Origin: Stichopus chloronotus
Taxonomy: Eukaryota; Echinodermata; Holothuroidea; Aspidochirotida; Stichopodidae
Reading direction: 5' to 3'
Assembly (NCBI GenBank): GCA_021234535.1
Contig: CM037830.1
Location: forward strand, 17,601,116-17,665,115
DNA: 64,000 nt
Under the pieces are notes generated by a model. The model made no database searches, was not told the origin of the DNA, and was given only the letters and a program-made list of their open reading frames with translations. The position numbers and the translations under genes were made by a program. This document shows, piece by piece, positions 29,796 to 44,100 of the stretch. Numbering within the stretch: position 1 is the first letter of the stretch; every line of letters begins with the position of its first letter.

Positions 29796-32700
29796 CCATT
29801 GAAATGTCCGATGACCTCATATATAGCCATTTTGTGGCCAAGTAGAAACGCTATACGCATTGAGACGACGGTTGTTAGTGTATAGACCTATTTCATACAG
29901 GATTGGAATCAAGGTAGCGTGTACATAACCCAGTCGAATATCCCAAATTCTTCGCTATCTGCTGCTGCCAGTAACACGTCTCGGGGAGGAAATTTATTCT
30001 GCAATTACCGAATTCATATACCAGCCTGTATCCAAGTGGGAAAATATACGAGAGCAGTGAAACGGAACTAAATTTTTATTCAAATAATATTTTTTAGGGA
30101 GGAATGTTTAGGGGCCCAGAGCAATAACGATTCCAAGGACCAAATTTTGAATTATTTAATATGCGGCGGTGGAATCTTATGGGAGTCAAAAGTATACCTC
30201 GATGTAAGTTAATTACTCGCTATACTGTTTTATCTTTTTAAAGATTGTCACACACAGAGGAGTGTTTCTTTAAATTTCTATTTTGAGATATTCTTTTTGT
30301 GTTTATTCGGTTTTTTTTTTCTGAGGGGGACGGGTGGGTTGATTTCGGCGCTATGTGCGGTCCTATTACATGTCCTTTCTCTTTCAGAGACAAGAAAGAA
30401 GGACGATTATTGGGTGAGTATATGAAACGTTCGACTTTTTCTTTTTAGTTTAATTTTAGTTCCCTACTTGAAACGGTCAGTGTCTAGTAGTTTTTTGTCT
30501 CTCGCATTCCTATCCCACAGCATATCGCCACTCGTTAGAGTGACCGTGTTGATTTTCGTTTTCACTAAATGTCGGAATGGGATTGTAGACAGTCATTCTG
30601 TTCTACTTCCCAATTCATGATAGTAGATAACTCTGACCCGAAGGGAGAGTGACCAAGTTTACCAAGTTGCTACAGTTGGCCTTTTTAATAAATAGTTCAA
30701 ATTTTGAAGGTGCATGTCATGTGACTAAATACCTGAGGGTCGGTTTCAGATTTTAACCGACATGGACCATGCATGACTCCGTGTGAGAGTGAGACCATTA
30801 CTGAATACATCTATTAGGTTATAACAAAGATTCCTCTCGGTCATGGCATGATTCACTTGACATTTAAGTACGGCGGACATAGGTATGTTCTTATTCTGTT
30901 CAGTGCTTAGTCCCTGCAAACGCGCTCCTCCCGCCCCTCGCCCCAGAAAAAATTCTTTTCACCTTCGAAAAAACAAATTTTGGTTAACTGTGAGCCTACC
31001 ACCTTACCCCTTCCCCTCCATAGGCGATTTTAAAACGAATCTCGAGGCGAGAGAAGGTGGCATGAGGATTTCACCATCTCACTACACGCAATTAATTGGA
31101 GCCTCTTGTTTGCCTTGCACTATGCCTATGTGGGGTGTAGAGGACCATCCGCAATCACCACTTTATCGCTCTAGTAAACTTATCCGCCCCCCCCCCCCCT
31201 TGAGAATGAAATGGATAGTCTGCTTACATATTACGACCAGTCTTTGCATATTTACAATCCATTAGCCTACCGAATAAAAAAAAAATAAGTAACGTACAGC
31301 CCGAAATTACAAAGTACACATACTTTCGCACGGACGTATATGGGTACATACCACCAAGGAATACTTACCAACTTCACCAAGTGTAGAATAAAATAGAGTA
31401 TAGCGTTTAATTCACGATTCCTCGCTGCCTGCATCGAGTTATACATTATCATATTCAAAACTAGCAACAGCCAGAGGTGACTGCTACATAGGCCAACACT
31501 TATCGTATTGCTAAATCTCGCCTGAATTTGACCTGAGTTGTGATAACGATTTCGCAAGTAAGGTACCAACCCAGCTCAATACACCGGTTAGTTACTGTAA
31601 TGTGAATGTAATACATCGCTTTTTTGCCGTTCGGGAGACTGTCTTGAGACCAACAGAATAATTAGAGTTCACAGGACATGACTCACGAAGTGTTGTAAAA
31701 CGTGTCACGAGTCCCTCCACCGAATCAACCAGACAACAGGAACTGCTACATATTCTGGCGAGGGCAACTTCACAAACCTTTCACACGCCATTATCACACG
31801 GTATTTATATTGCACTAAATGCAGGCGAACGAAGGATATACGAGAGACATAGTCGTAATGTAGAATTGAGGGTTTAAACGACTTGTTGTCTAGCCTATGA
31901 AAATGACAAATGTGGAGATGTTTAAAAAAAAAAACCGGATTTTGCAACCTCGGCACGTTTATTTATAAGAAAATTTTAAGTGGTGAAAATAGGCTGGAGG
32001 CAGCCGTTTCAATGAAATCAGGGACTTAACACATGGTTATACAGCTATGCAAAATAAACGGGCTCGTTGGTTGCGTGAGGAGCCGTAAATGTACACAATA
32101 CGTGCACTGTACATCCGTAATAATCACGCTTGCGTGAACCACACATCGCGTCACGATGACAGTCCTGCATGCCAATATATTGACCATTAGAATATCACAG
32201 CCTTTCGTTGATACTTTCCAATAAAACAGTGTTCCATAAACCGCAATTGAACAAGATAATGGTCTAGACAAGAGACATAACGTACATACAGTCCCGTCGT
32301 AGTACACCGCCAGTGACAACGACTCGCTCGGCCTACTCATCCATAACGGCAAATGTAAACAAACCGTCTGCAGAAAACGGTGATGAAGAATTCAGTTTGC
32401 TTTTTCAAAATAAGCATTTTAAGTCCGACACCTGGTTTTTCTATTTGTTTACGAAAGTCATCTCCGCAATTCGGAATCGATAGGTTATGTATAGACAGCT
32501 ATATATCCAAATACTCTTTGGATTCCTGTGTCTGGATAATCAAACTGTATGATGAGTCTTAATTAAATTAGCATTGGGTCTGTACCTGCGACAACGGCAA
32601 ACATTACTATAGAAATGCGTGGTGAAGAAATTACATTGATGTGTACTATATAAGTATATATATATATATGGATAAAGTTGATAAACATAATGCGTGTATA

Positions 32701-33327
32701 AACGGGTAGCAGAAACGAGGTGCATGTAGCAAAGAATGTAATACAGCTGTCACAATTAAGGGTTTATATTGTAAGAAAATGGACACAGCTGGAATTTCTC
32801 AGTCACAGGACAATTATGACTGGAATGCTGGGAAAATAAAGAAACAATTAAGCTATGAGCCATGAATGAGAATATCATTAAGTACGATAAACGACTGGAG
32901 ATGAAAGCAAAGCCATTTGCAACCGAACAAGAAAACTACTTCAAAAAAAAAAAAAAGAGAAAAATTAAGCGAAAATGAAAACCAGAACGAAATGAACAGA
33001 ATTCATAAATGACGAGAGACGAGACTTTGTTTCTTCCTATAGACAACTATAATCGAAGAACACACCGTAGTATACGAAAGTGTTTGTCTAATAGGCCTAT
33101 ACGACTTCATGTCATATAAATGTGAGCAAGTGATATCGATATAATGACAGCATGCATTTAATAAACATACGCCTAATATCCTATAATGACAAAATGTACT
33201 TACGGTATCTGAAAATAAAAAGTCAAGATTATAACAAAACTCAAGAGCGGGAAATCTCGACGAGATGTCTGCCGCAAACAAATAGCAGCAACCTACACGA
33301 AAGCTCGATCGCCGTGTTCCCGCTCAC

Positions 33328-33361
33328 TGAAGCAGATCTGAGCAAAATGACTGTTTGTCAT
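33328..33361 (-). CDS. Poxn: Tentative first coding exon of Poxn
   Basis: On the minus strand an ATG at 33361-33359 opens 11 codons (MTNSHFAQICF plus one base). It ends at a good donor (CA|GTGAGC) in phase 1, which is exactly the phase of the acceptor at 24649. Joining gives a total coding length divisible by three (1350 nt including stop). The surrounding 33240-33700 segment is richer in CpG and CAG runs than its flanks, as a 5' end might be. A CATAAAA sequence on the same strand near 33576-33582 could be a TATA-like element. The exon is very short and the intron would be 8.7 kb, so a chance match is quite possible. The true start could instead be the in-frame Met in exon 22831-22896. Confidence 0.25.
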
Positions 33362-35343
33362 CTGCCAAACAGCAGCGCTGCGGCTACTGTTCTTGTTGAG
33401 ATACGAAATATTACAGATCCTCCACGGATTTGTTTTCCTCCGTCTCCTTCAAATCCAATACTTCGACAGACACAACAGCAGCAGCAGCGCACGGAGTAGC
33501 GCGCAGCCAGCAAGCACACCTGCCTATGCTTGAATAGACACATAATACACTCAAATACGGTGCACGTCCACACAAGTTTTATGCTTGGCCGAGCAGAACG
33601 CCGCGGAATCCTGCCGAAGGGGCCTATATTTCACGGTTCGGTGAACCCGCAACCTAACCTTTCTCTCTCTCCCTCTGTACACGCTCTCTGTATTTCTGTT
33701 TTCCCGTTATCAACTCGCTCTCCGCTGATGTCATGGCAATAACAAAGGTGAGTTCGCTTTTCTCTCTCTTTCTCTACAAGCTCGCAGCTGTTGGCAGGGC
33801 AATATGAAATGGTTTTGGTTTTTCAGTGCTTGGAATAGAATGCAGCCGCACATTGTGAAAAGGGTAGCGGTCGACGCAGTACAGTACTGCTTGTTTGCTT
33901 AATATCGTGGCACAGATTAAAGGCACAACCTTTTTGACCCCACATAATGTTCTTGTACTTTTTCTTCCTAGTTTTTTTTTTTCTTTCTTTTTTTTGTCCT
34001 CGCTTTTAATATTTTCACGGTTATATGCACTATTTCCGTGCATTGTTAATTCATTACATATTTTAAGGCTTTAGGGAAGCGAAAGACCTTGGCAGGGTGG
34101 AACGATTTTTTTTCTTTTAAATATGTGTATGTATATACACACTTTTTTTTCGTTATTGACGTCTGCAATAAAATGATTTTTTTTTTTGCTCTTTTTTTCC
34201 CTTTTCGTGCGAGTCACTTCACCGACTTTAACCAAGCAGGGATTTACGTTTTCAACAACTCGGCAGGTAGCCCGAGGGATACAAACACGCCACCTCAAAA
34301 GAATCGAGAAAGTTCTGGCAAAACAAGGCAACAATAAGCCTAGCCAAAAAGGAAGAAGGAGAATAAAAAACAGAGAGAAAATTTAGTTTTTTTTTTCTTC
34401 CATTCTGACGATACTAGGATAGCAATACACAGAAGTAGCTTTTCTTCCCAATTAAAGAAAATAAGAATAATCATAGAAAATTAAAAAAAAAAGTCAGCTG
34501 AGTTTGCTAAGTGAGCAAATATATATATACATATAGGCCTATATTTTATCGCCTGGGGTAGCAAACCTTTTGTATGCAAGCATGCATGAAAGGGGCGTAA
34601 ATTTCCTTTTTTTTCTTTTCCCTTTGCTTTTTTTTTATTTCCTTTCATTCTCTACTGAGGCGGGGAAATATGAAAGAGTTCTCAGAAATTCCGCATCGGT
34701 TAACGAATGTTATTTTTATGAGTCGAGTCTTTCACGGTGCATGGCGAAACCAAGTACCGTTTCGAAACGAAACAATCGCTTCGAAACTCGATTCCCCGAG
34801 TAAGGGACACAGTGGTGCCACACGAGAGGTTTTCTTTATCCTACGACACGTCAAAATATGAACGCATGACTTGCTCTGGTTTTAATCACTTCTTTACTTT
34901 TCTTGTTCTTCCTTTTTTTTTTCCTTTTTTTTTCTTAGTTTATCCTATTTTTGTCCTTACTTTATCCTATTTTTTTCTTTATTTTTTTTGCTTTTGAACC
35001 CCGATTCCCTTTTGAATTAGAGAGGAACTGCGGATTAGCCAGGCATAGCCTGTTTGAATAATTTCACTTGGCGATAAGGGAAGAAAAAAAAAAACTTGTT
35101 GAATACAATCGTCTAAGAGTATAATATTTATTTGCTCTTTTTTCCCCTTTAAAGCTTCTATTTCTCTCCAGTCTCATTTTTTTTTTGATTGGCAAATGAT
35201 CAAATGCTCGGTTGATGACGTAGGGAGGGAACCGAGGTGGGTAAACAATCTTACAAAATAGAGAGGGGGAAAGTAAGGAGAAGCAAAAAATATGATTATT
35301 GTATTTTATTGTATTGTGTCGTCCTTAGTGTACGAGAAGTGAC

Positions 35344-35412
35344 GAGGGGGAAGGGGAAGAAGGGAAGGGGTAAGTGAAGGGGTGGGAGAAGGGGAAGGGA
35401 AGGGGAGATGGG
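35344..35412 (+). repeat. G-rich purine tract, G-quadruplex-prone
   Basis: About 70 bases of almost only G and A with more than ten runs of three or more G (GGGGG, GGGG, GGG...). Short GA spacers make intramolecular G-quadruplex formation plausible on the plus strand. Confidence 0.8.
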
Positions 35413-36164
35413 AACTCGACAATTGTCATGAATACATAAATATTTCATTGTTGGTGGCGCTAATATATGAAAGACGGTCACTTTGAAGAAGGTTGGGTAT
35501 ATAATTCGCATACTTTTCGAAACCGATTCCCTTCCATGTGAACCATTATTAACGTGCATTCTGCACTGAATGTTGCATATATATACTGAACATTTTAAAG
35601 TGCAGTAAGTACAGTGCAGTGCAAGTAAGTACATCTGAAGTTCTCCAGCGCACGAGTGGGACACGAACTTGAGGTAAATTTGGACCATTGGACTACCATG
35701 TTTAGTCCTCAGTTTTTGGTGAAAATACCCGAAGGATGTATGCCTGTGATTGTTTGATTTTTATTTTTTTAATTTTTTTTTTGTCTTTCTTTTTATAATC
35801 ACTACATGTGGAGAGGATTTGAAAAAGTTTGATCTTGTTCGGGGAGATCATCTTTGAAAAGGAATGAGAATAGAGAAAGACTATGACCACCTGTATACGT
35901 AAGATTAGACAACTCAATGACCTGTACAAAAGTACGGTAGCTTTTACGTTACCATTATAAGTATACAAAATGATAGTTCGATAGACAGTTTATGAATTGA
36001 CTGACAATTTCTAAATCTGACGGTCTGAGAAACCAATTCAAGGACAACATCGCTAAATACTAAAACCCTACGATCATGTAGATTTCATTGTTACGTACCG
36101 TATATATCCGAAGACCGCCTACAAAATTATGTTTAAAAGATATATCGCGTATATAGGTTTAAAG

Positions 36165-36500
36165 GAAAAAATCATATTGTTGAAACTAATGTTTATCATT
36201 GGGACATAGAATGGTAGATTATTCAAAATCAGGCAAGAGGTTATCCTTCTTTTTTCAAGAAATAGGTTTCTCATAGATGCAAACTTAGTTATTTGTTTCC
36301 AAAGAATAGGCCTAATTTTTCCGCCCCAGCCTTAGAGAATTAAAATGATGCATCAGGCTCCAGGAAACCATACATGCATAATATTTTGAGGTGAGGAAGC
36401 TATTGCGCATGTTTATCATTGGTGAGACTGAATGATGCCGGTTTAGTAATGATTCGTTCATACTTGCTAAGAATCTTCATCTCCTATTGGCCCATTACAG
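36165..36500 (+). repeat. Old dispersed repeat, copy 2
   Basis: Collinear with 27205-27540: ATTATTCAAAATCAGGCAAG, TTTTCAAGAAATAGGTTTCTC, TTTATCATTGGTGAGACTGA, TAGTAATGATTCG. The homology is visible but weak. Confidence 0.5.
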
Positions 36501-39500
36501 TCAGGTGACCGTGCATTGTCCTCGTGATAACCCCCTGATCGTGCATTATCCTTCAGTTGTTAAAGCACGGTGCAGCGTTCATTACCCTTTCATTAAAGTC
36601 CTTGTATGCTATCTGGGTGCATTTTAAACCCAACAATTTCCCTTTAACTCTGTAAAACAGCTGAGCTAGACATCTCCTCTTAAAACAAACAAACAAACAG
36701 CAGCTCTGTAATAGTAATTCAGAATGTTCATCACTATCCATTCAATAAGTTTAAAAGCACCGCATTTAACCTTTGACCTGTTTATCAATTATATTATAAC
36801 AAGGAAAAGGAAACTACCATGAGAGACAATCAAACTCTCCCGACGCGAATTCAAAGTTTAAAAACAGAGGTATAAATTGAAGCGAACGGGAATATTTTTT
36901 AAGATGGCAGTATTCCTAAAGTCTCGCTAACTATTTCGGTATTGGCTGACGGATTCCTGAACCTACGCTCATTCTGAAGAAGACAAAGTTTCAATAGAAA
37001 AAGAAAAACTGTTTCAAAAGGGGCAGGAACGCCAAATCGGCCCTCACATCAACTGAATGTTAGACATTTTTAGACATCAATGTAAGTTCAGACGTCATCA
37101 TCATCAGCTTTTTTTTTTTTTTGGCGTTCCATAGTGCCAATCGAGAAAAGGCAAATGACTCACAGTGTAAACTCATTGTCGTCTACCATGACGAAGTTTT
37201 GCATATGAATCGATCAGCTGTTCTTCTTGTGACGGTGTTGTTTTTTCAGTCATCATGATTTAAGTAAACAAAATAGGCAGATTTGATTGGCTGGCCCTTA
37301 TATGTTGGGCGGGACTTTCAGCTTTGAATGAAACTTTAAAAAAATCTACTAAGTCGTTAGATATATCTCATGAATTTAATTCAGATATAAAAATATTGGT
37401 CAAAGAAATATCAGTAGAAATGGGAGTAAATAGCGACTTTGGATAGTTACACATGCAGGCAAGTACCAGTTCAGTCAGGGGTGTGGTGTGAAGAATGTTT
37501 GGAGTTTTGATGGAGCGAAATGGTGACAGACCTCGACGTCATGAAGGGAGCTGTATTTAAAAAGGGGGCAATCTAAACGAAATTACGAAAATAAAAGGGA
37601 ATAGGGTAAAGGAGGTACCAGATTACTACACAAAGACATGCTAGGAAAGCAAGATGTCGTTATATGTTTCAATAGTAAATAAAAGATTTCAGCCAAAACA
37701 AAATTAAAAAAAAACCCAAAACCGAATAATCCATTTGATCAGGATAAAAAAAAATGAAAATATTAGTATGTATCGTCATGTTGTTATTATCCTAAGTACG
37801 TTAAATGAGGTCTGCATTAGAAATGATAAACTGTATCGTTATTTGTGCTCAAAGAATCTCGGTCACGCATGGACGTATCTATCAACTATTCATTCCAAAG
37901 TATTTTTAGTTTTTGTGCTCTGTATAAGTTTTTACCTTTATTTTGTTCAATTTTCTCTCTCTCTCTCTGTACGTCGTTTCATGGAGCTGGTACCACGGAA
38001 TAGCTCAATGGTCCTGTCAAGGTTGATCTTTGCTGAGGATGTTTACTGCTCAGTGATCTCCGACTAATCCCTCCTGCTAAATTGAGTACGTCGAAATGAT
38101 AGTGCAAAGAAAGTACAGAAAATCTGATAAATGTATATATATTTTTTAATGTCACGGGAAATTTTTCACACCCAATCAGAGGGTCGCATCAAACCTTTGT
38201 TTGATCAATCAACATTTCGCCTAAAAAAATAAAAAGATAGAAAAAAATCACATGATGAATTACGTTTATTTCAATGAATTCTGTGTTGAGTTTATCTTGG
38301 TCCGTGTCATTAAAGTTTACCTCAGTTCCACGGCATTACATCATCACTATTAATTACTTAATTACAACCGAGGGATGAGCTCAGATTAAAGGAAGTGGTA
38401 AATAGATACCGACGTCATTCACATTGATGATCATAAAATAATGAATACAATGGAGAAGGCTTCAAAGGAAATAGTACAAACTATTTATAATCGACATGCT
38501 TAAATGATACACCTACGACATACCACACAAATAATAGGAAATCATGCAAAAATAGTACACGTAAAACAAAAATAATCATTAAAAAAAAAAAAAAAAAGGA
38601 CGTGAGTGATTGCGTGGTGTTCTTAATATAACAGAATATGGTGAATATCCCGGTGTCGAGAGGCATCCGAATTTAGAGGAACCATTCGAGTACAAAATAC
38701 TTGGCCAGATTAAGATAAGTTTTTAGAAAAAAACAGCAAATTTTAACGTGCATTCTGCGGTGTGTTCTGCGGTGTAATGGCTTCATACGTTCTGCACGCA
38801 TTGCGAGATATTCTGCCCCGGATGGGGGATTTAAAGGGATTAATACCGTAAGGAGCAATCTTCTTTTGATGGTGTTCTCATCGCTCTCGTACTTTGTGGC
38901 ATATTACCTACCATTCATGATACACATACATTGTCATGTGCAAACTACACGACGGCTGTGTAGTTCGACGAGCATACAAAGGAATTTAAAACCTTCAGTC
39001 AACGTGCAATCTGTTTACGAAGTGTTTGGTGTTTTGATCGTTAACTTGTTGATTTTTTGACTGGCGAAATACGAGCAGTGCAATCGCTTGATTTATGTGT
39101 GTCCTGTGTATTCTAAACATATAGTCAGAAAAAATGCAACAAATGGGCGATCAGTGCTAATCTGGCCAGTTTGGACAAAATCAATGAAATCATGCTGTAA
39201 TGCAGTAGAATTTCAGTTTCACTTAAAGATGGAGTCTCCCAGAACTACGGTATATTGTAAGGCAATATATACCGTATGTGTTCAATCTACTATATTCCAG
39301 GTTGTAAACCTTTTAAGTATGGTTTGGTTCGTTTAACCAATCCAATCAAAAGTGATATGAATTCAGTTTGGGAGAAGTCCACATTATTACCCATGCCTCC
39401 TGTTACGGTGTGTTAAAGCTTCACGATGACCTGCAGCGGTACGTGCATTGTCTATAATTTTCCCCACAATATCATAATTAATCTGGCCCAAATGAGGCAG

Positions 39501-40059
39501 GATTTATACATTCTTGGTTTTAAGTTGACCGCCATGTTCATATCAACATGCGCCTCAGGTGTTTGGTGACTGCTGCAGTTCTCGGAGGGGAACATGATGC
39601 CGCTTTAATAGCCTATCATGAACGTGGGTCAAAGTTGGTCAAGTTTCCTGTAAAAGACGAAATCTTTATTCAATTTCAAACATAGCCTACTAAGTTACGA
39701 GAGGAGATGAAAATATGTAACCGTATCAAGTTAACTCGCAGTTACTCTTGAAAGAAATGAAAATCGTTGAGATGTATGCATGGTAGGGCACGAAACATTC
39801 CAAAATTTCATGAAACGGAAATTTCAGGAAAAAACCGTCCAAAATTTGGACCATTTAAGAAAGGTGCATTGGTGTAAGTGGATAACATGTTAGGTGTACA
39901 TGACGTTGAATATCGACCGGGTGAAGGGCTGACTGCTTGTAGAGAACCAATCATTAACGAGGTCGAGATGTACCGTGATAATCATGACTGCTCACCGCAG
40001 AAGTATATCGTGTTGTTACCGGAGGCAAATCGCGTAACTAATTTAAACTAGAGCACCAA

Positions 40060-40720
40060 TGGTGCAGAAGGTCATACCTGAACATCCAGTGAAGGTACTA
40101 TTAACAGAGTATCATTACGAGAAATCGTTTGCGATGTCTCCCATAATGGACCCCTGTAACATATCGGGCCTTGGACCTAAAGTTTCTGTATACTATGAAT
40201 ACCTTTTTTTCGGAAGAGTATCATTATGACATACCATGAACATTATACAAAAGAATCTGCAAAAGGAAAAGCCTTTGGCAAAATTGTACAAAATGGGACA
40301 AAGGGTTCACGTGGGACCTTGGACAGAAACTTTCAGAACTCATAAGCAGATCATTTAACCGAGCACCATCATGACATTTCGGCAATTCTGTTTTACAATA
40401 CTTGAGGAAGGATCAACTGTTTTACAATATTTCAAAAGCTATGCCACGGGGCATACCTTGGGCTTTGGACCCAAAAATTGTGTACACTCGGAAGGTTCTA
40501 GTAGGTATCACATATGGCAACCTGTCAATACTGTACAGAAGAATATGTAGGAATTAAACATATTTAAGCAATTTCATACAATGTCCCACAGGGCCCACAT
40601 GAAGTTTGGAACAAAATTTCTTGAACACACTGATGGTACAACTAACAGAACATTGCTGTAACAATTATTAGGATAAACCATCAACATTGTAAGAGCAAAC
40701 AATTGTAGCAGAACTTCCAC
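40060..40720 (+). repeat. Degenerate tandem array, period about 130-155 bp
   Basis: A block of the form (C/T)TTGGAC-(C/A)-AAA-TTTCT-(G/T)-AAC recurs at about 40171, 40317, 40472 and 40604. Neighbouring similar phrases are AACATTATACAAAAGAATCTG / CAATACTGTACAGAAGAATATG and GTATCATTATGACAT / CACCATCATGACATT. The copies are strongly diverged. The unit does not look like the AGGTCA-bearing 145-bp monomer. Confidence 0.5.
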
Positions 40721-41113
40721 CATGCTACCACCATGGGATATTTGGCGAAAAGCTTCTTCAAAAAAGTTTCATCATTTAAAGAACATTGTGTTCAAGTTCT
40801 AAAACAAATCCATGGAAGAATGTTGAATTGGGTAAATTGTGAGAGTCAACTACATGCTGGAAAGTCACCACCAGGCTTGAAAGCTATAAAGCAGAGATGG
40901 AAACAGAAGAATGAAGTCGAGTAAGTGTAGTTAAATTCTACAGCAATAAAAATGTAGTATATATATATATATAGTATATATAAAATTATGGATAACAGAT
41001 GTAACAAAGGCATAGTAGAGTGCTCAATACAACGTAAGGGTAGAGCAATGTAGAAATAATTACAATGAGCCCGCTTAACAGTTATTCATATTTATTTCCG
41101 CTACTTTAAGTTT

Positions 41114-41128
41114 CTCGGGCGGAGCCCG
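41114..41128. repeat. GC-rich hairpin
   Basis: TCGGGC-GGA-GCCCGA forms a 6-bp stem with a 3-base loop in an otherwise AT-rich area, followed by CTTCAGGCGGG. It may be the conserved tip of an unrecognised repeat. Confidence 0.4.
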
Positions 41129-44100
41129 ATCTTCAGGCGGGTAACATTACAACTGAAATAAAAAAGTGAGGAGGAGGTAGGAACTTATGGAAAACATATG
41201 TTACACATACTTCAGTACAGAGAAAAAAAAATGTATATATATACTTATATATATGTATATAAGTGTATGTGTGTGTGTGCCTACGTTGGGTGCGATTTGT
41301 GTATGTGGATGTCACCCATTATCCTACCAGTCAGAAGAAATATTGCGTTTGACTCATTAACATATAAGTAAGCATTTTTAATGACTTTTGCCCCACAGGC
41401 TTTGTGTGTGCCACCGTGCTTGAAATAATTGATACTTAATGACGTAATGGATTACTCGGCAGCTGTCACATGAATCTGTATGCGCACAAAAGTCTACCCA
41501 TAAACTATCCTCCACAACCTACTTTTTTTGCTATTCATGTTACGAGGCTAAGATACCTTCCTACATACTCAGTCCAGCCCCGGTTATTCGGCAGCCCTCG
41601 TTTCGATTGAATTCACTTTGTTCAAATCTCCAGCGATTCTACATGGTTCGTTCTCTCCGCTGTCTCATCTATCGATTTCACTGGTTCAGTACGTTCCCAA
41701 CAAAATTCATTCGCACAGCTTTTTGAACCGCCTCAGTTGAACTTTTAAAGTTCGGATTGGCTTTGATTTTAAAGGGACGGCTTTACGGATAATTAATTAC
41801 CTTACGTCAGTGCACTCGGCTAGTGGTGTTATTACACGACCTATATCCAATGATGTATGAGTTCTGTCGATTGTACATTAGTGAACAAAATATTACATAC
41901 CGCTGCTCTCCTGCTCTCTATGCTCTATTGCAAATACATGACATTAAATTTGAAATCCTACCTTTCTTCCCTTCAGAAAGAGGACTAAAAAGACGACATT
42001 AAGTTCCGTCACCCCTAAACTTGCCAAAATTTCCCAAAACCTTTGTTGAGGATTGGTCTTTCTGCGATTTTAATTTGGCAGCATACTCGTCATTTATGCA
42101 TTTATGTATGCATATTGGTACATGCATATGCATTTACCTTGATTTTAATCTATCGTGCATAATCATAGACGGTATACAAGGCTATAAAGAGATAAGTAGA
42201 CGCATGGACAGTTCTGTATAGGACAATCCTTTATGTACTGAATGAGTATGTTTAGGCTATATATGACATTACATTTACGTGGTATATGACAAACACTAAT
42301 CACCATTTATGTCTTTCGTCCCGTGAATTCATGAATACTCAAGCGGGTAAAGTATACTGTACTTACGGTATTCACATCTATGCATCGCTTTCGTACATTA
42401 TTCTACATACCGTACACATTCTAGGCTGTATCTTTAACAGTTAGATTCTCCCTGTCTGTTCTAGTCTGCTTCACTATCTATCTCTCTCTTTCTGCATCTC
42501 TTCATTCTTTCTTTTTGCTCTCGTCGTCGTCGTCTTCTTCTTTTTTTTTTCTTCATCTTCTTCACCACCATCATCATCATCTGCATCTCCATCCTCTAAG
42601 CGATTGAGGGAATTCGGGAAAGCTGTTCGTTCTGCTTGGCTTCATTTTGCCTGGGTCTGTTTTCCATGCATGACGTTGTGCTTCTACCAGCTGAGAGGAG
42701 AAAGCAAGGTGAAAAATCGATGTGAGCAAGGGAGAAACAGATAAAAGAGAGAGATGGAGAGAGAGAGAAATAGACAGCCTGAGAGGAAGGTGGAGAGAAA
42801 AAAAGTCAATATGTCGACCTAAGCCAGTGCATGCCGCATTCATTAGTTTTTATTCCTTCACGCTTGAGATAAAGCGATATTTGCCCCAATCGCGGCGTTT
42901 TCACGCCTTTTTAATCCAAGCCAGGTGGGTTTTGTTCAACGTTCCGCCACAGTTCATTCAACCAAGTAAAACAAAAACATTTTATAAAAGGCTTACCATA
43001 CGAGAAAAGACCAGAGAATCCATTGACCGGAAAAAGTCGCTCCAGGCTTTTACTCAGTTTCTTCCCCTTCTCATTTAATTCCTTTGAATATTCTCAGTCG
43101 CAGCGCTCCCTTATTTCAGTGTTTTTCCTTCCCTTCCCTCCGCCTCTGTCTCTTTCTCCTGATTTTTTTTTAATTCTTCTTCTTGTTCTTCTTCTTCCTT
43201 CTCTTTTCTACTTTTTCTTTCTCTTCTTTGCGCGATGCTTCTGGGCCAAAGCGGAGATTTTTTTTCTGTTTATTTTCTCCTATACAGTCTCATCATACCC
43301 CGACGAGAAACTCGTTGAAGTAAACTTAAAACGAAGGAGCGTTAAGTCACACGCAATCTGCAAGGATTTGTAGCAAACTTGTTATTACGGAGTCAGTCAA
43401 ACGTGAAGCCCCAGCTACTGACGATCACCTGCTCAACGACTATGTATGATACTTTGAATTGTCAATTGATGATAGTGTCAAGGTACTTTGATTACATACG
43501 TTTTTTTATTTTCTTTTTTTTTCTGATTTCGTTTGTCTTCCTTTTGTCATCTTTCAGCCTTCCATCTTCTTTTTCCACCTCCTCTTCCTCTCTCTTTCTC
43601 CCTCCACTTTTATCACTTTCATTTTCTTATCTCTCCACCTATCACACGCATCTCGTCCCACCCCCCCTTCCCCTTTTTTTTTTTTTTTTGTAAAAGATAA
43701 ATGTATGTCAATACTAAACTCGATAATTGTATGTCAACTTCTCGGATGATGTACTTGCAATGTGTGCCCGTTTTACTATTTTCCTCGGCTAATATATGGC
43801 GGTCTTAATCTGCATAGCGAAGATTATCACAAGATACGATCCGTTGATTTTTTCTTCTTCTTTTTCTTCTTTCTTTTTACCAGATGAAACATCCCTCACA
43901 CTTCAAGAAGTTTTGTCAGCCCGAGCGAACATCGATGATTTTTTCCCCGTTTTATCTATCCTTGTTTCCAATCAAGCGAAATCTGTCGCTAATGAATAAT
44001 AAAAACGATAGGCAGAACAGTTAAGATATATACAGTCAAAAAAGTCGTATGCATCTTTAATGAGGAAGCAGGAGAGAGATAAAATGTTGAGTGCAAATAA

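Noticed and set aside
33152..33499. 115-codon plus-strand frame over the CpG-richer block
   Set aside because: No domain, ends in a CAG-repeat glutamine run, and overlaps the tentative minus-strand 5' end of Poxn.
40733..40924. 63-codon frame MGYLAKSFFKKVSS...
   Set aside because: Not recognised as any family and directly continuous with a decayed tandem array; kept only as a finding because of its donor site.
43023..43693. Hydrophobic Phe/Leu/Ser-rich frames suggesting membrane proteins
   Set aside because: They are translations of T/C-rich low-complexity DNA on the plus strand; no conserved motif and no plausible splice structure.
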